From the NCBI GenBank assembly GCA_028291515.1, contig JAQGHU010000107.1, positions 62,001-126,000 of the forward strand: DNA of 64,000 nucleotides, read 5' to 3'. The DNA is from Schlesneria sp. (GTDB taxonomy: Bacteria; Planctomycetota; Planctomycetia; Planctomycetales; Planctomycetaceae). This document shows, in pieces, positions 25,401 to 34,122 of the stretch. The first letter of the stretch is position 1, and every line of letters starts with the position of its first letter. The position numbers were made by a program, and so were the translations under genes. The notes under the pieces are model-generated. The model was not told where the DNA came from. It did no database searches and saw nothing but the letters and a program-made list of their open reading frames with translations.

Positions 25401-26374
25401 CCAGCGTATTTGGGGGGCGCTACGGTGACTCGCAACGACTCCAGCGTGGGGGGCTGCACGACTTCGACTTGTTGGAATGACATGGTGTCGTCATCGCCGC
25501 CCGTCACACGAAACAAGAGCGGCCCGCGACCAGCCACCCAACTGATGACTGCCGCCTCACTGGATTTCCCTTTCTCATCGCGCAGGGTTGTCTGACGCAA
25601 TGGTTCTCGTTGCAGTTCGCCATCCGTCCCCAGCCGGTGTTCGAACCAGACGCGTTCGGGCAGGCGACCGCGTTTGTCAACGACATACAACTCCAGCGTA
25701 TCTCCGCGAGCGATCAGGATTGGCTGATCGGGATCTTGAACAGCCGGCGTCATGTCCGGGCGGACCAGGGTCAATTCAAATTGACGCGGCCAGGGACAGT
25801 CGGCGAATGGAAACATCAACCGCTTGACGGATGTCCCCGCTTCGACCGGATGCAGCAGCACCACGGTGGCGATGACGACACACAGGACCGCTCCGGCGAT
25901 CGTGATCCGTTTGATAGCCTTCGTCTCGACAACGTCACTCGTTTCGATCTTCTCCAAGTCCTGCAAGGCATTCTTGACGACCGCCTGCTGCAATTCGGGC
26001 GAGCCCAGTTTGGGATCCAGCTTATGATGCAGGAACTCGACGGCACTCAGGACACGGCTGTGTAAACCGGGAAAGCGTTGCTCGATTCGCAGAGCCAGAA
26101 ACGTGGTCGTCAGTGGTTGCAACAGCGGCAGAATCAACTGTCGCCACGCCATGAAACTGGCAGCCCCCAGCAGGCTGACGCCAATGACCAGCCGCAACCC
26201 AGGATCATCGAAGTGGATTGTCCAATCGAGCAGCCCCGAGACCAGCAAGCCGCCAAACAAGACCAGCACGGTCCAGGACAAACCGGAAACCCAGGTCAAT
26301 AGCCGAACTCGACCGCGCAAGTCGGCCAGGTGCTCCGAGACAATGACTTCTTCCCGGTTGAGGTTCTTCGGCAC
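22424..26374 (-). CDS. DUF4175-like membrane protein with long coiled coil
   Basis: About 1,316 residues. The GTG at 26374 is preceded by GGTGGAG at 6-nt spacing; a GTG four codons earlier is possible. Membrane segments: LLTWVSGLSWTVLVLFGGLL and LVIGVSLLGAASF near the N-terminus, and ITIAGAVLCVVIATVVLL near 165. An extracytoplasmic Ig-like beta region follows (about 200-530). From about 550 to the C-terminus come very long Gln/Glu/Leu-rich coiled coils broken by a Pro/Ser linker (about 680-740). This matches the DUF4175-like proteins that occur with MoxR/DUF58 genes in planctomycetes, although those partners are not in the window. A structural or stress-envelope role is an inference. It is coupled to the Gly-rich gene downstream. 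Confidence 0.7.
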   Translation of the reverse strand: MPKNLNREEVIVSEHLADLRGRVRLLTWVSGLSWTVLVLFGGLLVSGLLDWTIHFDDPGLRLVIGVSLLGAASFMAWRQLILPLLQPLTTTFLALRIEQRFPGLHSRVLSAVEFLHHKLDPKLGSPELQQAVVKNALQDLEKIETSDVVETKAIKRITIAGAVLCVVIATVVLLHPVEAGTSVKRLMFPFADCPWPRQFELTLVRPDMTPAVQDPDQPILIARGDTLELYVVDKRGRLPERVWFEHRLGTDGELQREPLRQTTLRDEKGKSSEAAVISWVAGRGPLLFRVTGGDDDTMSFQQVEVVQPPTLESLRVTVAPPKYAGRLPETLPQGVGHVQGLLGTEITVVATADKPLKSAQLRVADKPGRPLQIGEDQLSFTASFKITDPGVTGYWFELTDVEGFSDPEAPRFELRGIADSVPDVVIEQPVADILLSADAELPIKILAKDDLGLTSVRISYILNDDPTPTLIPLVTHEADTESLLLSTPDYVWKLSELSLQPGNRIVFRAEALDSYNLGQETHIGRSSPRTISIVSKPEKQKELAGRVGDLLEDLQQAAGLQQRAKQQTEELKTQLNTAGELRMQDVDQLHRIELDQRQAASRLIRPADGVQSQAQQLQEEFRANKLDDAEMQQRLSRIVDELSQLSRDQLPEIDSALTRASKQAEVQSRPEGGNQDATSTPDSKPTKSSPESSQQKAPGEKTPTPLDQSSADKSNSAEPTAPSKPAPRSTVNPELESALSDATTQQTRAMEKLQELQDLLSEWRDQRDVSRELSSLIGEQDQLQKDATELGQQTLSKSGSDLTPQQKADLAKMATRQMKIAEQVDQFRKQLQQAADSLKERDQDAAGRFNDAKEELNSDGTAGKLREAAQDIAENQMGTASQMQQQALQDLRDLDKQLKRVPTDDAEMLIKQIEQAQQEFDTLRKEQVELKEQTQQAASQPNSPQKTEQLEQLRQKQRELSEKVAQAERRLERLRLRPPTESAERAKERLDRINDQLQDPEQADEATEQMQQVVDDLEQVQRDLALEKRVAQERLAVEELERIEDQLKALQTQQQGVITETERLEAERLARGSLSRGQLRTLRDLAEVERGLQVDAEQMEKSLKVAEVFALVLRRTARSLKLAADRLADKQSDASVVAVERDALKKIESLLLVLKNEEAKPQQDGAQPPPAGQQPEGEEKPQQAQPPGEALPQLAQLKLLKALQEEFLERTQLLDGLRDKEGKLPEHAAQELEELAREQAELADLTRDLVVKILHRQPDAEEVPKDASKEKAQEKSEAKPAKQPKDKSDLDSLDLDSLDPAKPKKSSTGQAPGAKE

Positions 26375-26634
26375 AGCGGTCTCCACCCATAATCCTACCG
26401 AAGGGAATTCCGGCAGTTTTGGTCTCGCCCAATTCTACACGTCGTCCCGTCGCAACGGTATGATTGTTTGCTGTAGTTTCCTGAAACGCATCGGCTTTCT
26501 GGATATGATGATCGGGAAAACGCCGCGCCCAATTGTGGGTGCTCGACTGATCCTCACCGCCGGATTTGCCCTTAATACACCCCTGCGATTGTCCCGCCGC
26601 TCTTAGACGCTTTCCTACTGCTTCAGGTTCCCTT

Positions 26635-28839
26635 GTGACTGCGACTGCCGAACCGACAACTCCGCTGCGTGACGCGCTGCTTCGTTACTGGGGCTATGAC
26701 TCGTTCCGGCCGCTGCAGGCCGAAGCGATGCAAGCCGTTGTCGAACATCGCGATTCACTGGTGGTGATGCCGACAGGTGGCGGGAAATCGATCTGTTTTC
26801 AAGCACCAGCGGTGACGATGCCAGGCATCGCGATCGTGGTCTCGCCTCTGATTTCGCTGATGAAGGATCAGGTTGACACGCTGCGGGAATGCGGAATCTC
26901 GGCCGCTTGTGTGAACAGCGCCCAAACGGCCGCCGAGCGACAGCAGATCGCCGCCGATGTTCGCAGCGGCAATCTGAAACTGCTGTACGTCGCACCCGAG
27001 CGACTTTGCACTCAGAAGATGCTCGACTTTCTGGCGGATGTCGAAGTCTCGCTGATCGCGATCGACGAGGCGCACTGTATCAGCGCCTGGGGTCATGATT
27101 TTCGACCCGAATACCGGATGCTGCGCCAGCTACGTTCGCGGTTCCCCAAGGTCGGCGTGCATGCCTACACCGCCACCGCGACCGAGGAAGTCCGCCGCGA
27201 TATTGTCGCACAGTTGGGATTGGAATCCGCTGAACTATTGGTCGGGTCATTCGATCGGCCGAATCTCGTTTACAAAGTGGTCCGGCGTAAAGAGGTCTTG
27301 AAACAGGTTCGCGAAGTCATCGACGCCAACCCGAATGAATCGGGAATCGTCTATTGCATCTCACGCCGCGAAGTCGACGAACTCGCCGAAGCACTACGCC
27401 GCGCGGGATACAAAGCCAAACCGTATCACGCGGGTCTCAGCGATCAGGAACGGCACAAGCACCAGGACGAGTTTCTGAACGACGACATTCAGATCGTTGT
27501 CGCCACTGTCGCTTTCGGAATGGGGATCGACAAATCCAACGTCCGCTACGTGATTCACACGGGATCGCCCAAGTCGCTGGAGCATTATCAGCAAGAGACT
27601 GGTCGCGCGGGCCGCGACGGATTGGAAGCAAGTTGCTGGCTGATCTGGACGGCGGGCAACTTCATCACCTGGCGAAAGATGCTGAGCGACCTGCCCGCGG
27701 ACGCTTTTAAACAGGCCGACGACAGCCTGAAGTCGATGGAACGCTTCTGCAATGGCGTGACCTGTCGACACAAAGTCCTGGTTGAACATTTCGGGCAACA
27801 GTTCGGCAAAGACAACTGTGAAGCGTGCGATGTCTGTCTGGAGCAGATCGAACAAGTTGCCGAACCGTTGGTTCTCGGTCAGAAGATCCTTTCCTGCGTG
27901 GTTCGCGTGAAAGAAAGCTTCGGAGCCGACTACGTGGCTCAAGTCCTCACGGGTTCGCGCGAAGCCCGCATCGTCGAAAACGGACACGATCAGCTGTCGA
28001 CCTGGGGCCTGCTGAAAAACGAGAAGAAAACCAACGTCCGCGACTGGATCGAACAGTTGGCTTCGCAAGGCTACATGACTCGCGTGGGCGACTACAACGT
28101 CCTCAAGGTGACGCCCACCGGTTGGGAACTGCTGCACGGCAAGTCGATCCCGCGACTGCTGCAAGCTGCCGCCAAGAAAACCGCTTCCCGAGCCGCGAAG
28201 AGCGAAGCGGATTCGTGGGAAGGCGTCGATTCGGGCCTGTTCGAAGCCCTACGCCAACTCCGCCGCCAGATCGCCACAGAACACAACGTCCCCCCATTCG
28301 TGGTCTTCGCGGACACGACACTGCGCGACCTGGCTCGACGACGCCCCACCACATTGGCCGGCTTTCGGCAAGCGCACGGCGTCGGTGACAAAAAGACTGC
28401 TGAATACGGAGAGACGTTCCTGCAGGCGATCGCTCAACACGCCGCCGCCCGCGGCCTCACAACGGACATCGCATCCACCTCCAAGAAGCCGCAGTCGGAA
28501 GCGACTGCCGAAGCGGTCTCGACTTCCGCGGCCCAACAGGCCGCCTTTGACTTGTTCCGCGAAGGCAAATCGATCGAAGAAGTTCGCCTCGCGGTGAATC
28601 GAGCATCAGCGACCGTGTGTGAATACCTGGTCGAGTTCATCCATCAAACAGAACTCAGCGATCCATCAACCTGGGTCGACGAAGCGACCTCGCGAAAAAT
28701 TATCGATGCTCGCCGCCAGCAATCCGACAACCGCTTAAGGCCAATCTTCGAAGCTGTGGGCGGAACAGTGACCTACGACACGATCCGCATCACACTCGCC
28801 TGCCTGCAGCACGAAGCACCGCCTCTTGCCCCGGACTGA
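26635..28839 (+). CDS. recQ: ATP-dependent DNA helicase RecQ
   Basis: About 734 residues. 3'-5' helicase of recombination and fork repair. Helicase core: Walker A PTGGGKS (near 46-52), DEAH box AIDEAHCISAWGHDFRPEY, motif VI QETGRAGRDG. RQC zinc-binding cysteines: CRHKVL then CEACDVC. HRDC domain: FEALRQLRRQIATEHNVPPF to GVGDKKTAEYGETFLQAI. A C-terminal helix-turn-helix segment (AFDLFREGKSIEEVRLAVNR) adds a domain absent from E. coli RecQ. Start: GTG 26635 with a weak AGG 7 nt upstream; an in-frame TTG at 26566 gives a non-conserved N-terminus. Confidence 0.96.
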   Translation: MTATAEPTTPLRDALLRYWGYDSFRPLQAEAMQAVVEHRDSLVVMPTGGGKSICFQAPAVTMPGIAIVVSPLISLMKDQVDTLRECGISAACVNSAQTAAERQQIAADVRSGNLKLLYVAPERLCTQKMLDFLADVEVSLIAIDEAHCISAWGHDFRPEYRMLRQLRSRFPKVGVHAYTATATEEVRRDIVAQLGLESAELLVGSFDRPNLVYKVVRRKEVLKQVREVIDANPNESGIVYCISRREVDELAEALRRAGYKAKPYHAGLSDQERHKHQDEFLNDDIQIVVATVAFGMGIDKSNVRYVIHTGSPKSLEHYQQETGRAGRDGLEASCWLIWTAGNFITWRKMLSDLPADAFKQADDSLKSMERFCNGVTCRHKVLVEHFGQQFGKDNCEACDVCLEQIEQVAEPLVLGQKILSCVVRVKESFGADYVAQVLTGSREARIVENGHDQLSTWGLLKNEKKTNVRDWIEQLASQGYMTRVGDYNVLKVTPTGWELLHGKSIPRLLQAAAKKTASRAAKSEADSWEGVDSGLFEALRQLRRQIATEHNVPPFVVFADTTLRDLARRRPTTLAGFRQAHGVGDKKTAEYGETFLQAIAQHAAARGLTTDIASTSKKPQSEATAEAVSTSAAQQAAFDLFREGKSIEEVRLAVNRASATVCEYLVEFIHQTELSDPSTWVDEATSRKIIDARRQQSDNRLRPIFEAVGGTVTYDTIRITLACLQHEAPPLAPD

Positions 28840-28868
28840 GTTGAATGCGATCAACCCAGGGTGTCGCC

Positions 28869-29447
28869 CTACCAATAAGAACAGCTTTGGTAAGCAACCT
28901 CTTCTGACGGGGAATACCAGATCTCGAAGCCACTTCCTCTGGACGAGAACGGTCCGCCATATTTGATGGTTTCTGCGGCAGGTCTCCATTCATAGACAAG
29001 AAACTCTTCAGGAAAGTCGGTCGCGTTGATCACGGGTCGGTTGTCACGAAGCTCGCGTTGAATCACCGAGAAGTCCCCGTACTTTTTCCAGATTTCATCG
29101 AGCCAACTTTCAAGGTCGATTTTGGAGATCTTGAATCTCGCCCGGTACCCGCTCGCAAATTTGTCGATCGTGATCTCAGTAGCCGAATTCGGGATCGATT
29201 CGGGTGAATGAAAATTCCAGATCGCTTGATGAGTCGGGTAGTGAGCGAGTCCGAATCGCTGTGTGTCGACCAGGAACCCAATTCCAGCGCACGAAGGGAT
29301 AAAGCAAAGCATGGCCAGGCCAGTCGTCATGACGAACGTACCGACCGGCCTGCGGCCGTTTGATGCTGCGAGGCGAGTCCGCACGACAATCAATATGCCC
29401 ATTGCCACAAGCGTGATTTGAAATGGTAAGACAACCGGCCAGAACAC
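28869..29447 (-). CDS. Membrane protein of unknown function
   Basis: 192 residues if started at the GTG 29447 (GGA 7 nt upstream); a TTG at 29504 would add 19. Two N-terminal membrane segments (WPVVLPFQITLVAMGILIVV and TTGLAMLCFIPSCAGIGFLV) are followed by a soluble domain of about 130 residues with SGYRARFKISKIDLESWLDE and several aromatic strands near the C-terminus. No family recognised. Its composition is more A+T-rich than that of the flanking helicase and ABC-F genes, consistent with a recently gained gene. It is convergent with recQ. Confidence 0.6.
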   Translation of the reverse strand: MFWPVVLPFQITLVAMGILIVVRTRLAASNGRRPVGTFVMTTGLAMLCFIPSCAGIGFLVDTQRFGLAHYPTHQAIWNFHSPESIPNSATEITIDKFASGYRARFKISKIDLESWLDEIWKKYGDFSVIQRELRDNRPVINATDFPEEFLVYEWRPAAETIKYGGPFSSRGSGFEIWYSPSEEVAYQSCSYW

Positions 29448-29631
29448 GATTCGTTCCGTAGAGGTGACTGGAATAGAGACTTTCCGAAGGTGGCCAAAAG
29501 GCAATCGACTTGGCTGATGGGAGAAGCCCTCTCATAAGTTGCCAACTCAGCTTTCGTTTGGTCAATCAGTTTCGTAAAATTAACGGTTTGGCTGGCGAAA
29601 AAGTTCTGATCTATAGTTGCTGGGGCGGTGA

Positions 29632-31530
29632 ATGGCTGTTGTTTGTTTTCGTGGTGTGTCGTTTGGGTTCGTGAGTCCGCCACTACTGGATCGCGTTGAC
29701 TTTTCGGTCGAACGAGGTGAACGGGTTGGCCTTTTAGGCCGCAACGGTGCCGGCAAGTCGACGTTCATGAAGCTGGTCAACGACGAGTTGAGACCCGACG
29801 CGGGAATCGTTGATCGCCAGGCGGGGGCTCGGGTGGCTCGATTGGAACAAGATGTTCCCATCGGTCGTGTGGGTACGATCTTTGACGAAGTCGCCTTGGG
29901 GCTGGGTGAGTTCGGGGACGCGATTGCCGCGTTCTTCAAACTCCATCAATCCACCGAGGCCTTGTCGGACGCCGAGCGACGCGACCTGGAACGCCGATCC
30001 GAATCGCTGAATCCCGAAACCTCCTGGAAGCTGGAACACCGCGTCGATCAGGTTTTGGACCGGATGCAACTCGACCCGCACCGAAAATTCGATTCGCTGT
30101 CCTCGGGAATGAAACGCCGCGTGCTGCTCGCTAAGGCGCTGGTCACGGAACCTGATGTCCTGCTCTTAGATGAACCCACAAACCACTTGGACATTGAAGC
30201 GATCGCGTGGCTGGAAGAGTTCCTGCTGAAGTTTTCCGGAACGCTGATCTTCATCACCCACGATCGCGTGTTCCTGCAGAGACTGGCGACGCGAATCGTC
30301 GAGTTGGACCGCGGCAAGCTCTACGACTGGACCTGCGACTACCAGACGTTTCTCGTTCGCAAGCAGGACACGTTGCTGGCCGAAGAACAGCAACAGGCCT
30401 TGTTCGACAAGAAGCTGGCTCAAGAAGAAGTCTGGATTCGCAAAGGCGTGAAAGCGCGAAATGTACGTAACGAAGGTCGCGTACGAGCCCTCGAGAAACT
30501 CCGCGCTGAACGCCAGGCGCGCCGCGAAAAAGTCGGCAGCATCCAAGTCGAAATGCAAGAAGCCGAACGTTCCGGTGCGCTCGTCATCAACGCTCGCGAT
30601 GTCTGTTACCAGTACAATGCCGATGGACCGACGATCATCAGCGGACTGACAACGACCATCATGCGCGGCGACAAGGTCGGGATCATCGGCCCCAACGGTG
30701 CCGGCAAGACCACATTGCTGCGACTGCTGCTCGGCGAACTCGAACCGACCTCCGGAATGATCCGCCTCGGCACAAATCGCGAAGTCGCTTACTTCGACCA
30801 GTTGCGAGCACAACTCGACGAGAACCAGACTGTCCACGAAAACGTCTCATCCGGTCAGACCGAGATCATGGTCAATGGTCGCAAGCGACACATTATCAGC
30901 TACCTGGAAGACTTCCTGTTCTCGCCCGAGCGCTCGCGCAGCCTGGTGAAGTACCTCTCTGGCGGTGAACGCAATCGACTGCTGCTGGCCCGATTGTTCT
31001 CCAAGCCATCGAATGTTTTGGTTCTCGACGAACCCACCAACGATCTCGACGCCGAGACCCTCGAACTACTCGAAAACTTGCTGGTAGAGTACCCCGGCAC
31101 TGTCCTGCTGGTCAGCCATGATCGTGCGTTTCTCAACGAAGTCGCCACGAATACGCTCGTGTTTGAAGGCAACGGAGCCATCAAAGATTACTCCGGCGGC
31201 TACGACGACTGGCTGATGCAGCGACGACTGGCAGCAGGAGTCGCAGAGGCGGCAACGAAGGCCAGCAAAGCAGAGGCGACTCGAACAGAAGCTCCCGCCA
31301 AGCCACGTCGATTGAGCTTCAAAGAGCAGAAGGAACTCGAACTGCTCCCCAAGCAAATCGAACGCATGGAAACCGAACAGGCCGAGTTGCACGAGGCGAT
31401 GGCGAAGCCAAACTTCTACCAGCAGGACAAAGTCACCATCGCGACCGCGACCCAGCGGTTGGAACGTTTGCAGAGCGACCTCTCAAAAGCCTTTGAGCGC
31501 TGGGAAAACTTGGAAGGCTCAGCCGATTGA
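29632..31530 (+). CDS. ABC-F family ATPase (Uup-like)
   Basis: 632 residues. Two ABC domains without membrane parts: Walker A GRNGAGKS and GPNGAGKT; Walker B LLLDEPTNHLD and LVLDEPTNDLD; H-loops FITHD and LVSHD. The charged inter-domain linker and a C-terminal coiled coil (KEQKELELLPKQIERMETEQ onwards) match Uup, whose C-terminal domain binds DNA and which acts in transposon excision and ribosome-linked functions. The first signature reads LSSGMKRR instead of the usual LSGG pattern, while the second is normal (LSGGERNR). Cytoplasmic. Isolated gene, preceded by a short intergenic region. Confidence 0.92.
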   Translation: MAVVCFRGVSFGFVSPPLLDRVDFSVERGERVGLLGRNGAGKSTFMKLVNDELRPDAGIVDRQAGARVARLEQDVPIGRVGTIFDEVALGLGEFGDAIAAFFKLHQSTEALSDAERRDLERRSESLNPETSWKLEHRVDQVLDRMQLDPHRKFDSLSSGMKRRVLLAKALVTEPDVLLLDEPTNHLDIEAIAWLEEFLLKFSGTLIFITHDRVFLQRLATRIVELDRGKLYDWTCDYQTFLVRKQDTLLAEEQQQALFDKKLAQEEVWIRKGVKARNVRNEGRVRALEKLRAERQARREKVGSIQVEMQEAERSGALVINARDVCYQYNADGPTIISGLTTTIMRGDKVGIIGPNGAGKTTLLRLLLGELEPTSGMIRLGTNREVAYFDQLRAQLDENQTVHENVSSGQTEIMVNGRKRHIISYLEDFLFSPERSRSLVKYLSGGERNRLLLARLFSKPSNVLVLDEPTNDLDAETLELLENLLVEYPGTVLLVSHDRAFLNEVATNTLVFEGNGAIKDYSGGYDDWLMQRRLAAGVAEAATKASKAEATRTEAPAKPRRLSFKEQKELELLPKQIERMETEQAELHEAMAKPNFYQQDKVTIATATQRLERLQSDLSKAFERWENLEGSAD

Positions 31531-31745
31531 GGCCGCCTCGAATGGAGGTTGATATCTGGGGATATCCAGCTCGTTCTCTTCATGATTGCTTCAGAAAATG
31601 GCCACAATTCGGGCTGCTCAGTCAATTTTCTGGCGTTGCTGTACGTTCAAGGAAACCCTGATATCATAAGTGGATCGGTCCTGCAGACACGCCGCTGTCT
31701 TTGGATTCTCATCACGCTATCACCGTAAGTCAGAGGGAGCATTCA

Positions 31746-33074
<1,329 letters not shown>

Positions 33075-33105
33075 GAGTTCTCCCTTGGGTCTTGCAGTAA
33101 ATCGG

Positions 33106-33142
33106 CACCCCGTCAGCTCACTAGTTGACGGGGTGTTTTTGT
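33106..33142 (+). terminator. Intrinsic terminator after the Gfo/Idh gene
   Basis: Perfect 10-bp stem CACCCCGTCA (33106-33115) with TGACGGGGTG (33126-33135), 10-nt loop, followed by TTTTTGTT. It lies 31 nt after the stop codon. Confidence 0.88.
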
Positions 33143-33150
33143 TCGTATTT

Positions 33151-33254
33151 CCGTCATTCCCGCGCAGGCGGGAATCCAGAATCTCGGCAGCCAATCACCA
33201 TTTATCGAGACCGTCTCGCAATTCGCTGGATTCCCGCCTGCGCGGGAATGACGG
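33151..33254. repeat. REPIN-like inverted pair, ATTCCCGC family
   Basis: Two REP units in opposite orientation: CCGTC plus ATTCCCGCGCAGGCGGGAAT plus CCAG at 33151-33179, and its exact reverse complement at 33226-33254, separated by 46 nt. Each unit is itself a hairpin. The spacer has a further small dyad, CGAGAC/GTCTCG. It lies between convergent genes. An identical pair is found at 62156-62270. Confidence 0.9.
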
Positions 33255-33286
33255 AAGAAGCGCAATCACGACGTAAACAAATCGAG

Positions 33287-33976
33287 TTACGAAACCAACT
33301 CCAACGTCTGCCACAGGCTCGGATCCGATTCGACGGGAAACTCGGGGCCGACCAAGGTTTGATCGCCAAGTTCCAAATCGCGGACTCGATAGTGAAACCC
33401 CAGTCGCGGCGAGGTCGCGGGGTCGAACCCCACAAACGCGGCCGTCGGAAACCACGCCTCCAGGTAGTAGCCGGTCTTCTCGACACTCGATTGCAACTCG
33501 ACCAGCGACGTATCGAGCGTTGCTTCTTCGCGAGCGCGAGCCAGCTGAATCTGCACCGCGACCGGCTCAGCTTCTTTTCTTCCGCCTCCTGTTGGCAGCA
33601 GGCAAAACTGGTGACAGAACTTGGTCGCTCGATGCACACCTTGAGTATTCCGCGTATCGATCCACAGCGTCAGTCCATCGGATTCGTTCGGTGCATCCGC
33701 CGCGGTGATCAGCTTCTTACTTCGGCCTCGGACCTCGACGCTGACCCCTAAACCAGACGAGTTCCACGCCAACCGCACATCGGCAAAGTCGCGGCGACCG
33801 TCGAGTTCTCCGACTGCCGGCAATCGACACGATTCGGGCAGATCGAGTAGGCGTCCTGTTCGATTCGGAATCGTCTTAATGTGCGGGACGGCAAACGACC
33901 ATCGGAACAGAAAACTCGGTGTCACAAGCTGGTTCATGCGGAATGGGCTCAACTCATCAGGCGGCTTGAATTTCAT
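33287..33976 (-). CDS. CBM9-like carbohydrate-binding-domain protein
   Basis: 229 residues from the ATG at 33976. The sequence has the layout of DOMON/CBM9-like domains: DFADVRLAWNSSGLGVSVEV, SDGLTLWIDTRNTQGVHRAT, then VEKTGYYLEAWFPTAAFVGF, and a final FHYRVRDLELGDQ strand. In this family the domain binds sugars and usually belongs to larger exported proteins; here it stands alone and has no obvious signal peptide. It is divergent from the pcrA-like helicase with about 140 nt between starts. Family call by pattern; role unknown. Confidence 0.6.
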   Translation of the reverse strand: MKFKPPDELSPFRMNQLVTPSFLFRWSFAVPHIKTIPNRTGRLLDLPESCRLPAVGELDGRRDFADVRLAWNSSGLGVSVEVRGRSKKLITAADAPNESDGLTLWIDTRNTQGVHRATKFCHQFCLLPTGGGRKEAEPVAVQIQLARAREEATLDTSLVELQSSVEKTGYYLEAWFPTAAFVGFDPATSPRLGFHYRVRDLELGDQTLVGPEFPVESDPSLWQTLELVS

Positions 33977-34122
33977 TCCCAATTTGGGAGACTCAACGAT
34001 AGGGTTGTCGGGGCCGCGAGGACAACCCCCGCGGCAATCTTTTCGAGCGACAACGTTGTTTGTCTGCTACAATGAAGCGACCGCGAAAACGCCGATTCAA
34101 TGGAGTGTTGCTTACCGTGTCG

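Noticed and set aside
33151-33254. Consideration of the repeated palindromes as a CRISPR array
   Set aside because: Only two units, in opposite orientation, with no regular spacers; this is a REPIN-type pair.
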